NCBI GenBank assembly: GCA_030295235.1
Contig: AP026133.1
Span: forward strand, 124,001-188,000
Direction of reading: 5' to 3'
Origin: Fistulifera solaris
Lineage: Eukaryota; Bacillariophyta; Bacillariophyceae; Naviculales; Stauroneidaceae
DNA length: 64,000 nt
The notes under the pieces were generated by a model. It was not told where the DNA came from and did not search any database. It saw only the letters and a list, made by a program, of their open reading frames with translations. A program made the position numbers and the translations under genes. Below, piece by piece: positions 20,464 through 31,260 of this stretch. How positions within the stretch are numbered: the stretch's first letter is position 1; each line of letters starts with the position of its first letter.

Positions 20464-22710
20464 ATGAGCTCGCAGCAAGATGACCAACTGCTGCAACAGC
20501 TGCAAGCAGAGCTGGCGAATAAAGAAGAAGCTTTACTTCAGAAGGATAGTCTCTGCAAAGATCAGGCCAACAAGATCGATGCGTTGGTCCAGCAGATGGT
20601 AGAAATGGAGGACAATTTGAATCACAGCTACAACCAGACGTTGGAGTCTTTGTACGCCGGCATGGTGCAAATGACGGAAGAAAAAGAGCATTTGATGCAG
20701 CAAATAGAAAGCCTTGAAGCCCAAATGAAAGCTGCCAAACAAGAACTGGAAGAAGTTCATCAACGAGTGCCGCATTCAGCAAAAGATTCTCAAGAGATTG
20801 TTGACCTTCGAAAGACACTAGTCGAGATGGAGAAGCAACTTCTAGAGTCTGATCAGCAGATGCGTTTCTTGCAGACATCCGCGCAAAAATCACAGGATGA
20901 AAAGCGTCACCACAGGGAGCGGGCACACGGTTTGCAGACAGAAGTTCTCAAACTCAAGTACTTGCTCAAAGACAAAGCGAATGCTTTACTTGTGGCAAGA
21001 ATGTGTGTTGATAAGAACGCTCGAAATTTGACAGTCCCGCCGCAGTGGCCTTTCTTAAACGCAAGTGAAGAGCTTCGCACAAGAATTGCGGAGATCGAAA
21101 GTCGCTTGAGTGTATCCAACCGCCTTGTGGACTACTTGCAAAAGCAACTTCAGAAGGTAGAAGAGCAATCGGATCACTATGAAGAGCAACAATTCAAGAT
21201 GTCTACCGAGCTTGCTACCATCAAACATCAACTTTTGGAAAAGGCCGACCAGTTAGCCATGTCAAGCCAGAAGAACAAAAAGCAGGAATCTGAGATCCAG
21301 GATTTGATCAAAAAACTCCAAGACGCGGAAGTAACGCTCGACTCTAACCGGCGAGACTGCGAGCTCAAGATTCAGCGAGCTGTCGAGTCGGCTAAAACTG
21401 GACAAAGCGAATTGCTCCACAAAATTTCGCAGCTCGAGTTTCGATGCACAGAATCGCGCCGACTTGCGGAATTCGCACAAAGACGCTTCGATGAAATGAA
21501 GGTCGAAATGGAAGAAAGCGAAGCAAAATGTAATGCCACCATCGCCTATCTAGAATTTAAGCTGAAAGAGGCAAGCCGCGTCAGTGAGTTCGCCCAGAAC
21601 ACATTGCTCAAAAAGAATGACGAAATGAAGCAGCTGGAATTATTTTTGATGGGAGAAAAGAAACAATTAGAGTTCAAACTGATTGAGGCTTCTCGAATGG
21701 CCGTCTTTCTACAGAAGAAGCTTCAGGATGTGGAAAGCAAATCATCCGTCGCAAAGCTCGATCTTCAGTTCCGTCTCACGGAATCCACTCGCGTGGCACA
21801 GTTTTTGACGACAAACGCCAACCGAATTTCGGAGACCATGCAGACGCAGCGCGACGAAATCCGTTTCTTGGAAGAGCAACTCACGGTAACACGCGACGAG
21901 CTTGCAACTGCCAGGTCAGCCATCAAAGCGAAGGATGACTTACTCGACTCCCGAGGCGTTACCATCACTGAGTTGCAGCAACAAGTTCGAGAACTAGAGA
22001 GCCGACTGCTTGTGTCCCAGCAGCTGTGTGAGTTTCTCAAGACGAATCTCAGTCAGGCTGAGGAGATGAATCATATTGCAGAAATGGAGCGCGAGGGTAT
22101 TGAGAAGAAATTGAATGTTCTCACAAACCGGCTTTCGGAAAGAAAGATGTTTTCTCGTTTGATCGAAGATTCTTCTGAGGACACCACGAAAAGTATGTCG
22201 GAATCGGATCAGGACTCCTTGACGAGTTCCAATGCCGACGACATGGACATCAGTAGAGATTATGAACGCCAGATTGCAGACTTGGAATTCCGATTAACAG
22301 AGTCACAGCGCTTGTCCAAATTCGTTCAGTCGAAACTGCAAACGTTGGATACTTCGCAACAGCAGCAGATCGCCAAGTATGAAGCTGAGATTGCTCACTT
22401 GAAGTTCAAGGCAACCGAGAGTTTGCGTATTGCGACGTTCGCACAGGATGCCTTCATGAAAGCCAGTCAAGAAAAGCGAGCCATCGAAACAGACAGAGCG
22501 GCACAGAAGGTCAAAGAGATGTTTCAAATCTCCGAAGCCGACCGCATGATCCAATTCATGTCGAAAAAGCTGAAGGATACCGAGAGCCAGTATGAAGCAA
22601 AAATTAAAGACCTGGAATACAAGTTGGCCGAGGCCACCGCAAGTGCTTCGAATGGTGACAAATTCAAAGACACGAGAGAAGCGTTATCCGTCGCGTATCC
22701 CCACGCTTGA
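20464..22710 (+). CDS. Long coiled-coil protein with LTESxRxAxFxQ repeats
   Basis: 748 aa, intact in one frame, almost wholly helical and charged. At least nine copies of a helical motif recur at variable spacing, with consensus L-T/K-E-S/A-x-R-x-A/S-x-F-x-Q-x-x-L: for example SVSNRLVDYLQKQLQ, CTESRRLAEFAQRRF, LKEASRVSEFAQNTL, LIEASRMAVFLQKKL, LTESTRVAQFLTT, LVSQQLCEFLKTNL, LTESQRLSKFVQSKL, ATESLRIATFAQDAF, ISEADRMIQFMSKKL. Most are preceded by I-x-x-L-E-F-K/R. The start at 20464 (ATTATGAGC) directly follows a purine-rich leader. No membrane segment or signal peptide. Probable filament, centrosomal or tethering protein; I do not recognise a named family. Confidence 0.7.
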   Translation: MSSQQDDQLLQQLQAELANKEEALLQKDSLCKDQANKIDALVQQMVEMEDNLNHSYNQTLESLYAGMVQMTEEKEHLMQQIESLEAQMKAAKQELEEVHQRVPHSAKDSQEIVDLRKTLVEMEKQLLESDQQMRFLQTSAQKSQDEKRHHRERAHGLQTEVLKLKYLLKDKANALLVARMCVDKNARNLTVPPQWPFLNASEELRTRIAEIESRLSVSNRLVDYLQKQLQKVEEQSDHYEEQQFKMSTELATIKHQLLEKADQLAMSSQKNKKQESEIQDLIKKLQDAEVTLDSNRRDCELKIQRAVESAKTGQSELLHKISQLEFRCTESRRLAEFAQRRFDEMKVEMEESEAKCNATIAYLEFKLKEASRVSEFAQNTLLKKNDEMKQLELFLMGEKKQLEFKLIEASRMAVFLQKKLQDVESKSSVAKLDLQFRLTESTRVAQFLTTNANRISETMQTQRDEIRFLEEQLTVTRDELATARSAIKAKDDLLDSRGVTITELQQQVRELESRLLVSQQLCEFLKTNLSQAEEMNHIAEMEREGIEKKLNVLTNRLSERKMFSRLIEDSSEDTTKSMSESDQDSLTSSNADDMDISRDYERQIADLEFRLTESQRLSKFVQSKLQTLDTSQQQQIAKYEAEIAHLKFKATESLRIATFAQDAFMKASQEKRAIETDRAAQKVKEMFQISEADRMIQFMSKKLKDTESQYEAKIKDLEYKLAEATASASNGDKFKDTREALSVAYPHA

Positions 22711-23200
22711 GCCGACCGAAACCATCCACGTTGTAAGCAACTTTCTAAGGATTAGTATTTTCGAACTAGGTAAATCAAATAAAGCAGTGTTTGTTTCTCG
22801 TCATCATAATGCACAAGTGCTACGTACGTAGTACCGGTTGTTTCTGAAATTTGTCCTTTTAGAGAATTACTTTCTCTACCAGGTACCGGTACCGGTACCG
22901 GTACCCTGGTACCGTACCAGTACTTGTTACTTTTTAACATATCGTCTCGAAAATAATATCGAGATTCGTGATCAACTACTCGTGACCCATTTCTTTATCC
23001 TTAATCCTTAGCCGTTTTAGAATCGCCCCGTGCCGCGAGCCCTGAGCCCCGAGAACGCGACCGGAAAAACAAATGACGAAAACGCAACGATGAGCACAAA
23101 AAACCAACAATCAAACGCAAATAAGCACGCATCTTTCTTCTTGCCGCACACAACCGTCAATTAGTCTTCAACATTCTTGTCGTTTCGTTGTGTTACAAAA
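22711..23200. other. Intergenic with GGTACC palindrome
   Basis: Contains a perfect-looking GGTACCGGTACC run at 22878-22926 and the HSBP1 promoter. Nothing else supported. Confidence 0.45.
22878..22926. repeat. GGTACC palindromic tract
   Basis: Four overlapping GGTACC units followed by CCTGGTACCGTACCAG. The whole tract can fold on itself. Confidence 0.65.
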
Positions 23201-23544
23201 ATGTCCACCCCGTCGCCTTCGGAACCAGCCAATAAATCGAACGATTTGAACCTCATGGTCGATGATCTGTTGCAACAAATGGTACGCTCTTTTGTCACAT
23301 TTATCCCTAACTAATTGCTACGTACGGTTTCCTGAACCACCTTTTATCAAATGGCTTTTCCGCACAGCAAACACGATTTGATAGTGTTGGACGAACAATT
23401 GAAACACGATTGCAAGATATGGATCATCGCATGACGGAATTGGAGACGAGCATTCAAGAGCTCATGGATCAAGCGGGGCTGAATGGAACAACTCCGAAAA
23501 GCAATAATAATAACTCATCTGCGAAAGGAACGGCGAAAATTTGA
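23201..23544 (+). CDS. HSBP1: Heat shock factor binding protein 1 (two exons)
   Basis: Small coiled-coil protein that binds the trimerisation domain of heat shock factor and damps the heat response. Exons: 23201-23281 and 23368-23544, with an 86-nt intron (GTACGC ... CGCACAG). The spliced product is 85 aa. Its first exon encodes DLNLMVDDLLQQM and the second continues with QTRFDSVGRTIETRL, DMDHRMTELETSIQELMDQ and AG, which is the full HSBP1 core (LLQQMQxxF ... RIDDME ... IxDLMxQAG) at the usual length. An Asn/Ser-rich tail follows. The leader CAAAAATG is a good diatom start context. Both splice sites are canonical and phase-compatible. Confidence 0.93.
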
Positions 23545-23945
23545 AAAAAGGCGATTGAAAACGAAAAATGCGCCGTTGAGTGTCTTTCGTCTCGGGGTCA
23601 CATCGTCCTGATTAGTTCACCACACTAAATAGTTTGAAATAAGTCATTCATTTTAATAGATTAGTTACATGCTACCTGGCCTACATCTGCACAATAAACG
23701 CGTCGTCTTGCCCTTACTATCGAGCCTGAATAAAACGGGAGAGAAAAAGAAATACAGTGTCTCGGAACGTACTTGATTATCTGTTAAAAGAAACACGGTC
23801 TTGATAGTCCTGTCTTGTCCTGAACAAAAAAGGAAGGGCAAATGGTTACCTTGTATCATCGCATCATAGAAACAACACGATTCGAGAATGCATCATAAGA
23901 TAATATCTCACCAAAAGAGACTTCCTCCCCGAATTCAATCTTGCT
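23545..23945. other. Convergent 3' region
   Basis: Shared 3' flank between HSBP1 (+) and the RBM39-like gene (-). No further feature seen. Confidence 0.5.
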
Positions 23946-25694
23946 TTATAAGGCGTGCTGTTCGAATTCTTCCCAGGTCACAAATTCCACTTGCAACAGA
24001 CGACGATCAAACCATCGTCCCGCCAAAGCTTGAGCACACGCTGTGGCTTCGTTCACCGTGGCAAATTGACAATAGATTTGACCACCGGGTTGATCGGCCA
24101 GGACCTTGACCTTTGCAAAGTACCAAATTTGCGTGATTCGTCTTCAAAATCCAGTTGAATTTCGTGAGCCCAATTGGGTTCTGTTTCTTGATCTTTGTCA
24201 AACATGTTCGAGACGTGCAAGTACGGTGTTGGGTGATCGGCGTTTCCGATCACCTTCGGGTCGGAAGCCATAGTCGTAGACGGACTCGCGACCGTCGGCA
24301 CGATAGACGCAATCGGAAGATTTGAGCGACTTGCCGCGACTGCCGCTAAACTAGCTCGGGCTTCGGCTACAGTGCCGCTGGGAGGCTGGGTTGCGGGCAA
24401 AGAAGAACCGTTGTATACGTTTGTGCCCAAAGTTGGCATCAATCCTAGGTTGATTTGGCCCAGTCGCTGGTACGCTTGTTGGGCTTTTTTGAGACGCGTT
24501 GGCCGGAAATTCATCCGACTGTTCCCCAACGCGCTGTGCCCAACCTGTTTTCATGCTACGTCCTAGCAACGTCTGCCCCGACATGGTTTGAATGGCGAGA
24601 TATGCCGCGGAAGCATCTCCAAACGACAAGAACGCAAATCCTTTCGAAATACCACTCGACGTCTGCAGCGCCACTTTTTGCAACGATCCAAATGGTTCAA
24701 AGAGTGCCATTAACTGCTCTTGTGTCACGGCCGGATCCAAATTACCAATGTACACGCGCTGCACGTTGGCACTATTGACCGCCGCATCCACAATTAACGG
24801 CTTCGGCGCACTGTAATTCTTTTCTGCTTCACTCGCCTTGACGAGAATAGGAAATCGCTGAAAATCGGGCGGTTGACCCGACAACGCTACTGCCTTGGGG
24901 ACATCTTCCAGATGACGCAACTCGACGTAAGCACAGCCTTTGTGTCGACCGGTCTTTTTGTCGCGCAGCATACTGATATCGATGATGCGGATTCCTTGCT
25001 GTTTCAAATAGTGTTTAATGTCACGTTCGGTCGTGCGCATGATGAGTTGATTGATGAAAATTGTGCGCTGATCCTTGGTGAATTCGCTGTTGGCTTCTAA
25101 AGAACCCGAAGAGAGTACGGAGGAGCGAGACGAAGTAGAGGACGCCCTCGACGATCCCGACGACGAGCGGGACGATCGACTCGAGGAAGAGTGGCTACGA
25201 CTCGACGACGATGAGCTCGTCGAAGAAGCATCACTGGACTCTACCGACGAACGAGAACGACTTCGCGACCGACGTGTTCGTCCAAACGGATCAATGTCGC
25301 CGGGTGGAGGGTAAGCCGGTCTGCGGTTGTATGGAGGCGGATCATGCGAGTAGGGAGGGCCGTAACGAGGATCGTACGCAGGCGGTCCTCGTGGAGAATG
25401 GCGATCCTCGTGTCGCGAATAGGGTCGATCATCTTCAAATCGTCTCCTGTCGTCACGATGACGATGATAATCGCGATCATAACGATGATGATGACGACGA
25501 TCTGGACGTCGCGAATCATGATGACGACTGCTATTACGGGACGGTTTTTTATGCGAATCGTCTGGGTCGGTGGATAGACTGCGACGACGTTCCTCCTGCC
25601 GCGTTTTCAATCGATTGCGTAACTGGTGCTCCTGCTTCCTCGACGTCAATCGATCCCGCAATTGCTGCTCTTTTTCTTTCAGTTCCTCTGACAT
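23946..25694 (-). CDS. RBM39: RBM39/CAPER-like SR splicing factor
   Basis: Nuclear U2AF-related splicing factor of about 582 aa. Order: charged N-terminal helix (SEELKEKEQQLRDRL), long RS/His-rich region with many SR and RS dipeptides (to about residue 205), RRM1 (RTIFINQLIMRTTERDIKHY, GCAYVEL), RRM2 (RVYIGNLDPAVTQEQLMALF, KGFAFLSF), a linker with LKKAQQAYQRLGQINLGL, and a C-terminal UHM-type RRM (VKVLADQPGGQIYCQF, ALAGRWFDRRLLQVEFV). The GRWF motif is the UHM signature that binds Trp-containing ligands. Two frame slips occur: an extra base in CCCC 24534-24537 and a missing base around 24114-24119; corrected, the ORF is exactly 583 codons. Domain order and the terminal UHM match RBM39/RBM23. 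Confidence 0.88.
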
Positions 25695-26326
25695 GATTGA
25701 GTTCTTTGTTTATCTTTTCAAATACACGCACAAGGTATTATTAAAGTACTACGTAAAACCTTGGTCGCGTTCTGAGAGTTTGTCGCAAATGCAAAATGCA
25801 GACGGCGTGTGCGGACGGCTTGCGAAAAAAAACACGAACGACTTGCTCTGTGCGGCTGAAGTACAGACGATATTCTGACTCGTGACCCGATTAAATAAAT
25901 TAAAAACTGAGAATTTACTTTAGCATGTCCTATAGCTATGACAGGACCAAAACTATCCATCACTAATTGTTGCCTAGATCACGAAGTAGTAAACAAGGGG
26001 ACTGTTATCTGATTCAGGCTGGGGGTGTTTGGCCTGGTCCGTCGGCCAAGTACCCATTGCTATGAGCTACTCCGTAGAACTTCAACCTCTCTTTAATTAT
26101 AGAAGCCTCAGACCCCTGAATTTTTTCTTTTTTGCTAGAATGGCTTTTAATATTATTTTTGAATTTGATTTTCTCTTGTCCAACCCTTTTAATTGTGTCA
26201 GACAAGTGACAAAAGACAATGAAGCACTTCGGAAAACGCGGCAAAGCCAACCCTGCCAAAAGATTGCGCCGAGAAAAAAGTCAAAACGAAATTGTTTCAT
26301 ATGATCTTACCATGTACATCATCCAA
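25695..26326. other. Intergenic
   Basis: Promoter side of the RBM39-like gene and 3' flank of the PABPN1-like gene. No coding or repeat structure supported. Confidence 0.4.
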
Positions 26327-26949
26327 TCAATAGGGATGATATCCACGTCCTCGACCTCGTCCACGACCTCGAAAGCCACCCCGACCTCGACCTCGACCCC
26401 GTCCTCCGCCCAACTGAAAGGCTGGTACATTCACGCGTTTGTGTGTCACTTTCAATTGACGTCCTTTGAATTCCGATCCATCCATTTTAACCGCGTTTTC
26501 GACGGCGGCTTCATTTTGAAATTCCAAGTACGCAAAACCTGCACATCAAACATAAAATCAGTATTATGTGTTTCTTTTCTCCAATCATCCTAACCTTTAA
26601 TCGTACCTTTGGGTCGCCCCGTATACTTATCACACACAATCGTCACTCGTTCTACCGTTCCACACGCATCAAAGTGTTTTAGCAATTCTTCCGGTGTCGC
26701 GGAATAATCGACTTGACCGACGTAGATACTGCAATTGTCACGTGCGGGTTTGTTGTCGGCAGATTTGGCTACGGTCTTATTGTTTTTATTATTGTCTTCT
26801 TGTTCGAGTGCTTCCGTTTCTTTGGTGATACGAGCGGCTTCTTCTTCCATGCGAGCAATTTCGGCTTGTAGTTTTTCCAAGTCTTCTTCGTCATCTTCCT
26901 CGTCTTCATCCAGGTTGTTAGTAGGGTCTTCTTCTATGTCTTGCGGCAT
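26327..26949 (-). CDS. PABPN1: PABPN1-like nuclear poly(A)-binding protein (two exons)
   Basis: Binds nascent poly(A) tails and stimulates polyadenylation. Exons on the minus strand: 26949-26607 and 26538-26327, with a 68-nt intron (GTACGATT ... GTGCAG). The spliced product is 184 aa: an acidic N-terminus, a coiled coil ([18 protein letters not shown]), one RRM with RNP2 SIYVGQV and RNP1 KGFAYLEF, and an Arg/Gly-rich tail ([17 protein letters not shown]). RNP1 is built across the splice junction, which supports the intron. Length and architecture match vertebrate and plant PABPN1. It lies head to tail with the RBM39-like gene, another RNA-processing factor. Confidence 0.92.
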
Positions 26950-27215
26950 TATTGTGTTTGTTGGCTAGTTTGTTTTTGGAAGTAAAAGAAGACTGCGATG
27001 AAAAACTCGTGCAACGATTGTTTGATTGGTCACGATGACAACATCTCATGCGTTCACTTCTCGGCATTTTATTTTTGCTGCGGCTTCTGTTGCGGCTCGG
27101 GGACGCGCAGCTAGCGTGATAGCGACAACCGAACCGGTCGACGGTTGTATCAAAAAGACAGATACACTAAGACAATAACACGTTTGCCATCAGGCATACA
27201 TTTTTATACGTCCTT
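26950..27215. other. Intergenic
   Basis: 5' flank of the PABPN1-like gene up to the LINE target duplication. Nothing else seen. Confidence 0.4.
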
Positions 27216-28217
27216 AATCAGGCAAGGCATGAAATCTGTATTGGAAGACCAGAGGAAAGGAGAAGAATTCTTCGAATAAAATCGACAGGAATATGGCTCT
27301 CGGTGCGTCCACAAACATTCACGGACACCGAACTCTCAAAAGACGAATTCCGTGACAGTCTGAATTTCGGGACTCCCAATTCTTGATCTCCCCAAGAAGT
27401 GTGATGGATGCAATAAACCGTTTACAGTCGAACATGCACAACAATGCAAAAACGGTGGACTTGTTATCCAGAGACACGACGATCTGAAAGCGAATTCATG
27501 TCTCTTTGCACGCAAGCCTTTGGACCCAAATCTGTTCGCTGATGAGCCTACCATTCACACATTTGGCAACAGCAACAACAGTACACAGGTTCAAGAACTT
27601 GAGGGAGATGTTTCAGCCTATGGCTTTTGGAATGAGAGACGAACGACCATTTTCGATGTCCGAGTTACTGACACCGACGCACCGTCATACAGAAACCGTG
27701 ACCCGATTAAGGTTCTGGCTTCTCAAGAGCGTGAAAAGCGTAGCATGTACGGACCCCCTTGCCACGAACTCAGGACGAGACTTCACTCCCCTGGTCTTTT
27801 CCATTGACGGAATGATGGGACAACAGGCTATTTCAGCATCGAGACAGCTTGCAAGAAAACTTCAGCGGAAGTGGAACAAGCCATACTCCGAGATCTGTGG
27901 CTTCATCCGGGCGCGCATGAGTCTTTCCCTGGTCAGGTCAGTTAGTATGCTTCTGCGAAATCCAAGAGAAGGAATGCCAAAACGGAATCCCCCCTCATTG
28001 GGAAATGGGCTCGGGACTGGCCCTCTACTAGCGCACTAAGGCTAGAGAGTTAGAACCAAAGCTTACTCAGAGAAGTGTCAGACTGAAATATATGTGAATG
28101 AAAAATGGAAAATTCAGTCGAATGTCAAGATTAGATTCTGACGATTAAAAAATTAGGAATAATAATTGGTTATAGCAAAAAAAAAAAATTATAAAAAAAA
28201 AAAATCAGGCAAGGCAT
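27216..28217 (+). mobile_element. 5'-truncated LINE (non-LTR retrotransposon) with 15-bp target duplication
   Basis: The 15-bp direct repeat AATCAGGCAAGGCAT occurs at 27216-27230 and at 28203-28217. The inserted body (27231-28202, about 970 bp) ends in an A-rich tail (A12, TTAT, A12). This is the structure left by target-primed reverse transcription. The body encodes the C-terminal end of a reverse-transcriptase polyprotein: a Cys/His part (KKCDGCNKPFTVEHAQQCKN, then GGLVIQRHDDLK) and a segment with FDVRVTDTDAPSYRNRDPIK, FTPLVFSIDGMMGQQA and YSEICGFIRARMS. These are recurrent in diatom and invertebrate retroelement proteins. Reverse transcriptase itself is missing, so the copy is dead on arrival; a few breaks also interrupt the remaining frame. 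The identical duplication suggests a young insertion. Confidence 0.85.
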
Positions 28218-28486
28218 TCCACTTGGACACTCCACAGCTAAAACGCGAGGAGGACAGACGCTCGGCCGACAACTTCAACTTCATTTCGGTTTCCTTGATC
28301 CGCGGCGATTTTGGTTTCGGTGTTTTGTTGTTGATGGATGTCGTTGCCATTGATGAAAGGAACCTATTACTTCATTCTTCCATCGGATATTTCGTCGTTC
28401 TACAACAGAAAACAGCTTTCGTCTGACGTATCATTTGCTCTTCGATTGGAAACTCGAGACGAGAGACAAAATCTAATTGTAAAAAC

Positions 28487-29886
28487 ATGAGAACGATTCC
28501 CCGCATCGCTCTCGGCATACTCCTTGCCGGAAATACTCACGCATGGGTGACACCGCGCGTCACGGTATCGCCAGTCAAATCATCCTCGGCCACAAAACTA
28601 TCCATGGATCCCAATGAATTCATGTCCGCCTTGGCAGATGCCGCAACGACGACATCCGCAATGCAGGACTATTTTTCGTCGTCCACCGTCTTTCTCGCCG
28701 ATGGTGAAGCGACGGGATGGTGGGGCAGTTTCATCAATATTTTCAAAATTGGTCTAGAAGCCGTTCATTCGGCTATCAATCCACCGTTGCAAAGCATGGG
28801 TGTCGAATACACATGGGGTATTTCGATTGCCGTGTTTACATTCTGTACGTACTGGTTTGTGCGGTGTCGATGATTCATCGAAGCTTCTACTTTGTTGCTC
28901 ACCTTTGCATTACCAATATCATTGTCTCTTCTTTAGTGTGTCGCTTGGCTCTTGTTCCGCTCTCCATTCAACAGTCCCAAAGTGCCGAATACATGAAATT
29001 GTTGCGTCCGTACACGGCACAGATCAAAGAACGACTCAAGGACAATCAAGACGCACAAAATCGAGCCATTGGAAAACTGTACGAGGATGCGAAACAAAAT
29101 CCGTTAGCCGGATGCTTTGTATCTTTGGCGCAATTACCGATTTTCTTGGGACTATATCGTGGTGTGCGGATGTTGGCGGTCGAAGGAGAATTGCAAGAAC
29201 CCTTTCTGTGGATTCCTTCCTTGGAAGGACCCGTAAGTGCACCCGATTTCCGTGGCCTCGATTGGTTGTTGAAAGGATGGGACTTTTCGGCAAATGGACC
29301 AGTTCCACCTTTGGGTTGGGAAACGACGCTGGCCTTTTTGCTCATGCCCGTGATATTGGTCGTCTTGCAAGGCTTGACCATGCGTGTTTTGACACCGGCA
29401 CCCGACAGCAACATGTCCGATGAAGAGAAGCAAACGTTTGAACAAACACAGAACATTATGAAATTCTTACCGCTAATGATTGGTTTCTTCTCGACACAAG
29501 TGCCGGCGGGTTTGACGATTTATTGGTTCATGTCCAACTTGTTTACGCTCAGTCAGTCTCTCGCCGTCCGAGCGTACTTTGCAGCCAATCCACCGAAAAT
29601 TGAATTACCGGAATATTGGGAGAATCTGGACAGCCAAAAGGACTTCAAAGACATGACGCCGGAGGAGCGAAAACAAGCTATGGAAGCCGGCATTCGAGTG
29701 GGACCGACCATGGATGAATTGGCCGATGAAGCTCGATTTCATGTGCGCATTGAGCGACGTCCGTTTCGTGAAGAAACCAGAGCATGGAAAGAGCGGGCTG
29801 CTACTGCACAAATACCCAGAGAGCTGGCCAGCTGGGCTGCAGCTTCATCGAGTAATGTGCTAGTGGACTCGAAGGTGCAACAATAG
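28487..29886 (+). CDS. ALB3: ALB3/Oxa1/YidC-type thylakoid insertase (two exons)
   Basis: Membrane-protein insertase of the plastid, which inserts light-harvesting proteins with cpSRP. Exons 28487-28844 and 28937-29886, with a 92-nt intron (GTACGT ... CTTTAG); product 435 aa. The N-terminus is a diatom plastid presequence (MRTIPRIALGILLAGNTHAW, aromatic Trp at the signal cleavage site). The first membrane helix crosses the splice junction (ISIAVFTF then LCRLALVPLSIQQ). The conserved YidC core follows: KLYEDAKQNPLAGCFVSLAQ, LPIFLGLYRGVR, the hairpin with LAFLLMPVILVVLQ, and the last helices PLMIGFFSTQVPAGLTIYWF. A polar C-terminal tail lacks an obvious cpSRP43-type motif. Length fits plastid ALB3 homologs. 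The next antenna gene in the window is far away, so no operon-like link is implied. Confidence 0.92.
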
Positions 29887-30567
29887 GCAAGCTGAATGGC
29901 CAAACGACTGAATGAATTAAAGAATTAACGTCATTGATGAGCTTGATAGTGAAGATTCCATTTTCTCTAATAATGAAGCACGTTCAGTAACTATGTCTCT
30001 GACGGCTTATGGCTCACACGTCGCTCGTCGTATCTTGTACAGTACATCTACGAGGTATTTAGAGTTCGCAGTTCGCATTTGAGCTCTTAAGCCATTTGAC
30101 CCCGTAAGAATGCACTCTACTTTGTACTCTCTAAACAAGAAAACGAATATGAAGCTTCTGCCTAATGCACTAAAGCAACAGAGCAACACAGAAGACAAGA
30201 GGTAAAACAGTACTGGGAACTCTGCATTCTTCATTCCCATTCCCGACTTGGGTGACATCTCCGTGACTTCATTCTTCATTCCTGGGCAGTGGCGGTAAAA
30301 ATAACTCAGGACTGCAAAGTCGCAAGGTTGATGCTTGTCCCTTCTTCATGACTGCAAGTGCACCCCCGCGTTGTTCGAATTTGTCATTCCTCAATTTTCC
30401 TTGATAGTGCGCTGCAATATATTTGAAGATCGTTGTTATGATGAGATCACGAAGAGCTTTTTCTCATTCTCATCAACAATGAAAAACATATGATAATTTC
30501 TTAAACAAAAAATGTATTATATTTACTAAAATAGCATAAATTTTCTTGTAGCATCGTCGTTTGGAGG
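29887..30567. other. Convergent intergenic region
   Basis: 3' flanks of ALB3 (+) and the next minus-strand gene. Nothing supported. Confidence 0.4.
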
Positions 30568-31260
30568 CTAAGCAAACATGTCAGGGTTGCTGTTTCTTTG
30601 ATTGATGTATGAGTATCCGAAGGGGGTAATTTCGCACTTCCCTTCGAGACATCGTTGCATATGACTGAAAAATTCAACGCCGAGAAGCGCCTCCAATTCT
30701 GTTTCAATGACGTTCTTGAGGGGCACAAACCGTCCATCACCTTGGCGGTTGTTTTGAACGCATCGTTGAATGACATGCTTAGTCTTGTAGAGAAGATCGA
30801 TATTGCATGAGCGTTCTAAGTACAGCAAGATCATCTTGATCAAGAGAAGAAATTTTTCACGCTCGGTAATCATTCGTCTTCTGCGCTGATGATGCCCAAT
30901 ACGAGTCCGCATCGACAACGTTGGGTCCCGGAAGGTCGACTGTACAATCGGCGGTGTGGCCATCGATTGGGGAGGAAAACGAAGCTGAGGGTCCATTGTC
31001 ATGAATGATAAGTTGGGAAGGGTTGAATACATTGGAACAGATTGCTCAATGGTGCTGCGTATGGGTGTTATTCGGCACATGGGTGAAAGGGTCAAGTTCT
31101 GATGGAATGGAATTGTGAGGGGAGGCTTGCCGAGAGAAAATTGGCCGTAATCCGAAGTCGGTCCACCTATAATTTGCTCGTTTTTTTCAAGAGAAAAGGT
31201 ACCAAAATACTGTGATCTAGAAAGTGAAGTGCTTGTCAACGAATTCGGATTTCGGTACAA
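30568..31260 (-). CDS. Diatom conserved hypothetical protein
   Basis: Function unknown. About 230 codons are open. The N-terminal half is Ser/Thr/Pro-rich and disordered. The C-terminal half carries a compact helical module: KFLLLIKMILLYLERS, LLYKTKHVIQRCVQN, VPLKNVIETELEALLGVEFF. This is the layout of a domain common in diatom proteins (lysine/leucine helix, middle helix with C-x-x-x-N/R, then a helix ending at an aromatic). No ATG precedes the open frame before a stop; an ATG in another frame at about 31303 could be joined by one homopolymer slip, so the true start is unsettled. No membrane segment. Confidence 0.5.
   Translation of the reverse strand: MYRNPNSLTSTSLSRSQYFGTFSLEKNEQIIGGPTSDYGQFSLGKPPLTIPFHQNLTLSPMCRITPIRSTIEQSVPMYSTLPNLSFMTMDPQLRFPPQSMATPPIVQSTFRDPTLSMRTRIGHHQRRRRMITEREKFLLLIKMILLYLERSCNIDLLYKTKHVIQRCVQNNRQGDGRFVPLKNVIETELEALLGVEFFSHMQRCLEGKCEITPFGYSYINQRNSNPDMFA

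Noticed and set aside
28168-28202. Plain A-rich microsatellite
   Set aside because: It lies exactly between the retroelement coding end and the target duplication, so it is the element's tail.
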